IMG/VR virus record: IMGVR_UViG_3300014501_000016
Location: 1 to 64,000 of that record
Length of the DNA stretch: 64,000 bases
Reading direction: 5' to 3' (one strand)
From: a virus
Shown: positions 63,903 through 64,000 of the stretch, piece after piece
Position numbering within the stretch: position 1 is the first letter of the stretch
Layout of the letters: each line of letters opens with the position of its first letter
The notes under the pieces: generated by a model
What the model saw: the letters and a program-made list of their open reading frames with translations, nothing else
Databases searched by the model: none
Told to the model about the DNA's origin: nothing
Made by a program: the position numbers and the translations under genes

Positions 63903-64000
63903 TATATGCGCCACGGTTTAGGGTCGATTAACAGTTCCGCGCACTTGCGCCTAATCGTGTTCCGGTGCATGCCCAGTTCAGCAGCGGCGTGACACTGATT
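63903..64000 (-). CDS. Fis-type HTH protein, C-terminal part (cut by window end)
   Basis: The frame ending at TAG 63905-63903 reads NQCHAAAELGMHRNTIRRKC then AELLIDPKPWRI up to the window end. The recognition helix pattern (AAxELGMHRNTIRRK) is that of Fis/HTH_8. It is a second, different copy beside 63436-63600. The start lies beyond the window. Confidence 0.6.

Noticed and set aside
1-64000. CRISPR array, rRNA or insertion sequence
   Set aside because: No regularly spaced direct repeats, no rRNA-like stretch and no transposase or terminal inverted repeats were seen.

Overview
The window reads as most of one temperate, long non-contractile-tailed (siphovirus-type, HK97-like head) prophage, entered at its integrase end and still running when the window stops at base 64000. 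The host is probably an acidobacterium. This is inferred from the GC-rich codon use, from a small secreted protein (27293-27739) of a type I know mainly from Acidobacteriota, and from chitobiase-C-terminal-like and collagen-like secreted proteins. No chromosomal housekeeping gene other than a tRNA is present, so this is a weak taxonomic call.

Layout. (1) 1-2044: tRNA-Arg(CCT), a small HTH protein and a tyrosine integrase, all leftward, then a leftward small Cys/His protein. (2) 2334-6246: a rightward cassette of small genes with lysis features (membrane/coiled-coil protein, lytic transglycosylase, DUF3309) ending in an HNH endonuclease. (3) 6469-11324: the most unusual block. A ParB-like protein overlaps a fused ABC-ATPase/GNAT protein, and these face a leftward operon of a DUF932 protein (frameshifted), a Cys/His protein, a clamp-loader-like AAA+ ATPase and an ASCH-domain protein. 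(4) 11596-24805: packaging, head and tail genes in canonical order: P27-type small terminase, large terminase, portal, S49 protease, HK97 capsid, connectors, tail completion protein, tail tube, tail chaperone with a -1 slippery heptamer, gp10-like protein. (5) 24806-30840: tape measure, small moron-like genes separated by terminators, then distal tail proteins. (6) 30837-42123: six consecutive proteins with Sec signal peptides (beta-helix, L-type-lectin-like, collagen-like, chitobiase-C-terminal-like modules). Three of them share almost the same signal-peptide DNA, which is odd for phage tail genes. (7) 42142-49970: paralogous small proteins, an NlpC/P60-like hydrolase, a 1448-aa central tail protein and a collagen-like fibre. 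(8) 64000 down to 49984: a leftward early/replication operon, most genes joined by ATGA/GTGA overlaps. It holds Fis-type HTH proteins, a RecE-like nuclease, a coiled-coil DUF1351-like protein, a cold-shock-like protein, a SNF2 helicase-DNA methyltransferase fusion, HNH nucleases, a replisome organiser, a J-domain protein and a lipoprotein.

How it fits together. Late genes run rightward and early genes leftward, converging near 49975. Many late genes start just downstream of a terminator-like hairpin, which suggests independently acquired units or dependence on antitermination. The ParB/ABC-GNAT/ASCH block plus the methyltransferase fusion point to DNA modification as a theme of this phage. 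The enzymology is inferred from folds and neighbours, not shown.
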